In this document: in pieces, positions 61,840-64,000 of the stretch
How positions within the stretch are numbered: the stretch's first letter is position 1
How the letters are laid out: each line of letters starts with the position of its first letter
Source: Ascidia mentula
Lineage: Eukaryota; Chordata; Ascidiacea; Phlebobranchia; Ascidiidae
Assembly: GCA_947561715.1 (NCBI GenBank)
Contig: OX387205.1
Span: 15,257,001 to 15,321,000 of the forward strand
Reading direction: 5' to 3'
DNA length: 64,000 bases
Position numbers and translations under genes: made by a program
The notes under the pieces: generated by a model
What the model was told of the DNA's origin: nothing
Seen by the model: only the letters and a program-made list of their open reading frames with translations
Databases searched by the model: none

Positions 61840-63685
61840 ATGGCACTTAGACCCGTAGTTTTTAGCGGTCCTTCTGGGGCTGGAAAAAGCACTTTACTCG
61901 ACCTGTTGTTCAAAGATTTTCCAAACGCTTTTGGATTCAGTGTTTCTCGTAAGTTTTGTCCGTTTGCTGTTAGTAAATTTGTCATGTGACTTTTATGCTA
62001 CATCTTGTATTTGTTTCAGATACAACGAGAAAACCAAGGCCTGGTGAAGAAAATGGGAAGCATTATCACTTCACGACACGGGATCAAATGGAAAAAGAAA
62101 TAAAAGAGGGTAAATTTGTTGAGCACGCACAATTTTCTGGAAACATGTACGGGACAAGGTAAGTTGCCACTTTTTTATTTCATGCTCTCGACAGAATTTA
62201 TTGTTTTTGACCAAAAATATAAAAGAAATTACAATATACTTGTTTTAGCATTATGGCAGTGGAAGATGTTCTAAAAAACAAAAAGATTTGTCTCTTGGAC
62301 ATCGAGGAACAAGGCGTTAAAAGTATTAAAAAAACAGACATCAACCCCTTGTATATCTTCATCGCACCACCATCACTCGAAGTAAGATTTAGTTTGCTAG
62401 TCTATGGGCAGTGACCAGATTTTTATATGACATCCATGAATTCCTGGTTAATGTCGCCAACACAAGGGACAGCAAAAAAGAACTTCAAAAATTTTTGTTA
62501 AAGATGGTACAGATGCCTTGGTATTTCCATTAAACTTTTCAGTTTTGTAGAAAAAAATCTGGATTGGTGGCCACATTATCTTTAAGCAAAGCTTGCAATT
62601 CAACTTTATCGGTTTGCCACTTTAATGTGGTTCTGCTATAATATTCAACTGAAACAAGTACATTGAAGTGTTGTTTGTAGCAAATAAATAAACATTTGTT
62701 CTTTAGACTTTACGCAACAGGTTACAATCAAGAGGAACTGAAACTGATGAAACAATAGAAAAGAGAATGGCAACTGCTATTTCCGCCTTGGAGTACAGTA
62801 AGAGTGATGTTGTCTTTTGTTACTGATGTTTTGCTATGTGAGAAAAAGCTGCTGTAATGTTTTATTTTCTATTTAAGTATAACAAACAGGTTATGAAATA
62901 TTTAACATGGTGGAACAACTGTCTGTTCAGTAACCACGCAATAAGCAACCGACCATACCTTTTGTATTGGTTACAGGCAAAGAGAATGGAGCTTATGATG
63001 TTGTGATTGTCAACGATGTATTGGAAAAAGCTTACAAGCAACTTCGAGATTTCCTAACTGAGGTAAGTTTCGAGTAAACTACATGTGCATGCAGTATTTG
63101 TGTGAACTCATGTAGAGTTGCGATATGCTTTAATAAATAATGAAGATGGACTGGGTCTACAACCCCTTGCGTCATATTTCAGGAAATTGGCATGTTTAAC
63201 CTAATGATCGTGACTCATAGTTGGATCAGCACTTCCTTAAAAACATCCTGTATTTACCTAATGTTGTTGCAAATTCACGGAATCAATATATTGTTTTAAA
63301 ACTAAAATTGTCCAAATTCAAGTGGTTTTCCTTGAAAGCAGCAAGTAATATGAAAAGGGGTAGAAGAGTTTGCAAGAACAGTGTATGTTAGTTGTGGTAG
63401 ATATTTCTGCAAGAAGTCCCAGATATGTGTTAGATATATTGATATAAAGTTGAAAATTTTAAAAAGTTATTGAAGCAGATCATTTTTGCAGTGATGTTGG
63501 TTTGAAATCATCGACAGTTTTCTCATAAGTTTTGTGGTTGATTTAAATGCATGAAAATTCCATTTCTTCTTTTTTGTTAAGTTTACATGTATTGAAAGTT
63601 TGTTTTGTTTGACGCCAATATTTCAGCTTTTATATAATTGTTATTTTGCATCTAGGAGGTCTTGGTGGATGCTAATCAAGAATGA
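61840..63685 (+). CDS. GUK1: Guanylate kinase
   Basis: Six exons: 61840-61948, 62020-62158, 62249-62381, 62707-62797, 62977-63062 and 63656-63685, giving 195 residues (human 197). The P-loop is GPSGAGKST at residues 10-18. The GMP-binding lid and core are [36 protein letters not shown] and [14 protein letters not shown], followed by [20 protein letters not shown] and the DVVIVND segment. The enzyme phosphorylates GMP and dGMP with ATP in the cytosol and feeds GTP synthesis. The last coding exon has only ten codons. A splice acceptor lies shortly before the ATG. Everything is conserved, with no sign of damage. Confidence 0.97.
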
Positions 63686-64000
63686 AGGATTAATCTTTGT
63701 TGTTTCTTGTGGAGAATATAATTCTTTAATTGTGTATGTTTTATTGTGAGTTTCCAATTGCAACTGCCCTCAAGGCAATCTTAAGTTTTTATGCATTCCA
63801 TTTCTGCCAACACACATTCACAAATTGATTTTGCCTGAATTTAAAAAAATGGGTTTCTGCTGTCAGTTTTTTTGTCAATGATCAAACAATCATAATAAGT
63901 TGTATGTAACTGTGGTCCACATATTCTGTCTTGTATGGTGCTCTCTCTATATATTTGTATATATGTTTTATAATCATCTTGATTTTAAGATTAGTGCACA
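63686..64000 (+). other. GUK1 3' flank to the window edge
   Basis: AT-rich sequence without a recognisable exon. It presumably contains the GUK1 3' UTR; no unambiguous AATAAA was found. Confidence 0.45.

Overview
The window is animal nuclear DNA, most likely from a solitary ascidian (tunicate) of the Ciona type. It holds single-copy genes with clear vertebrate orthologues, packed about one per 3-4 kb. Introns are short and AT-rich, intergenic distances are small, many gene pairs are head-to-head, and several starts sit just behind a strong splice acceptor as expected for spliced-leader trans-splicing. I rebuilt gene models by hand from splice sites, reading phase and family alignment recalled from memory; no search was run.

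Layout, left to right. 0.1-0.7 kb: 5' end of a gelsolin/villin gene (-). 1.4-3.8 kb: ADAL and GORAB (+), closely spaced. 4.7-8.7 kb: calnexin (-), 13 exons. 9.6-12.9 kb: TIMM9 and mitochondrial glutamyl-tRNA synthetase EARS2 (+), a candidate operon. 14.9-23.9 kb: two tandem beta-1,4-galactosyltransferase genes (+) with signs of recent gene conversion. 26.9-38.6 kb: three tandem genes (+) for secreted, probably GPI-anchored proteins with four Ly6/uPAR-type (LU) domains and one EGF domain. 41.1-43.0 kb: a coiled-coil CCDC190-like gene (+). 43.3-53.7 kb: minus-strand RPL5, a NEK6/7 kinase, UPF3 and TSEN15. 54.2-59.3 kb: PHYHD1 (+), whose 3-kb fourth intron contains a complete acid sphingomyelinase gene (SMPD1) on the opposite strand. 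60.0-63.7 kb: CACYBP (-) and guanylate kinase GUK1 (+), head-to-head.

Most genes are housekeeping: translation and RNA (RPL5, EARS2, TSEN15, UPF3), ER/Golgi and glycosylation (calnexin, GORAB, B4GALTs), mitochondria (TIMM9, EARS2), nucleotides (ADAL, GUK1), lipids (SMPD1, PHYHD1). The lineage-specific part is the 12-kb LU/EGF array.

The most unusual signal is in the repeats. A 250-bp inverted-repeat element in an EARS2 intron carries a complete type I hammerhead self-cleaving ribozyme motif (stems I, II and III plus the catalytic core), in sense with the gene. A mutated copy of the same motif lies in a B4GALT intron, and a second MITE-like element in the NEK intron has the core with a 7-bp stem II. 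Other structure: a 41-bp x 9 minisatellite beginning 5 nt after an exon, a hAT-like MITE, a G-quadruplex-capable intron tract, a near-consensus ER-stress element upstream of calnexin, and two GC-AG introns.
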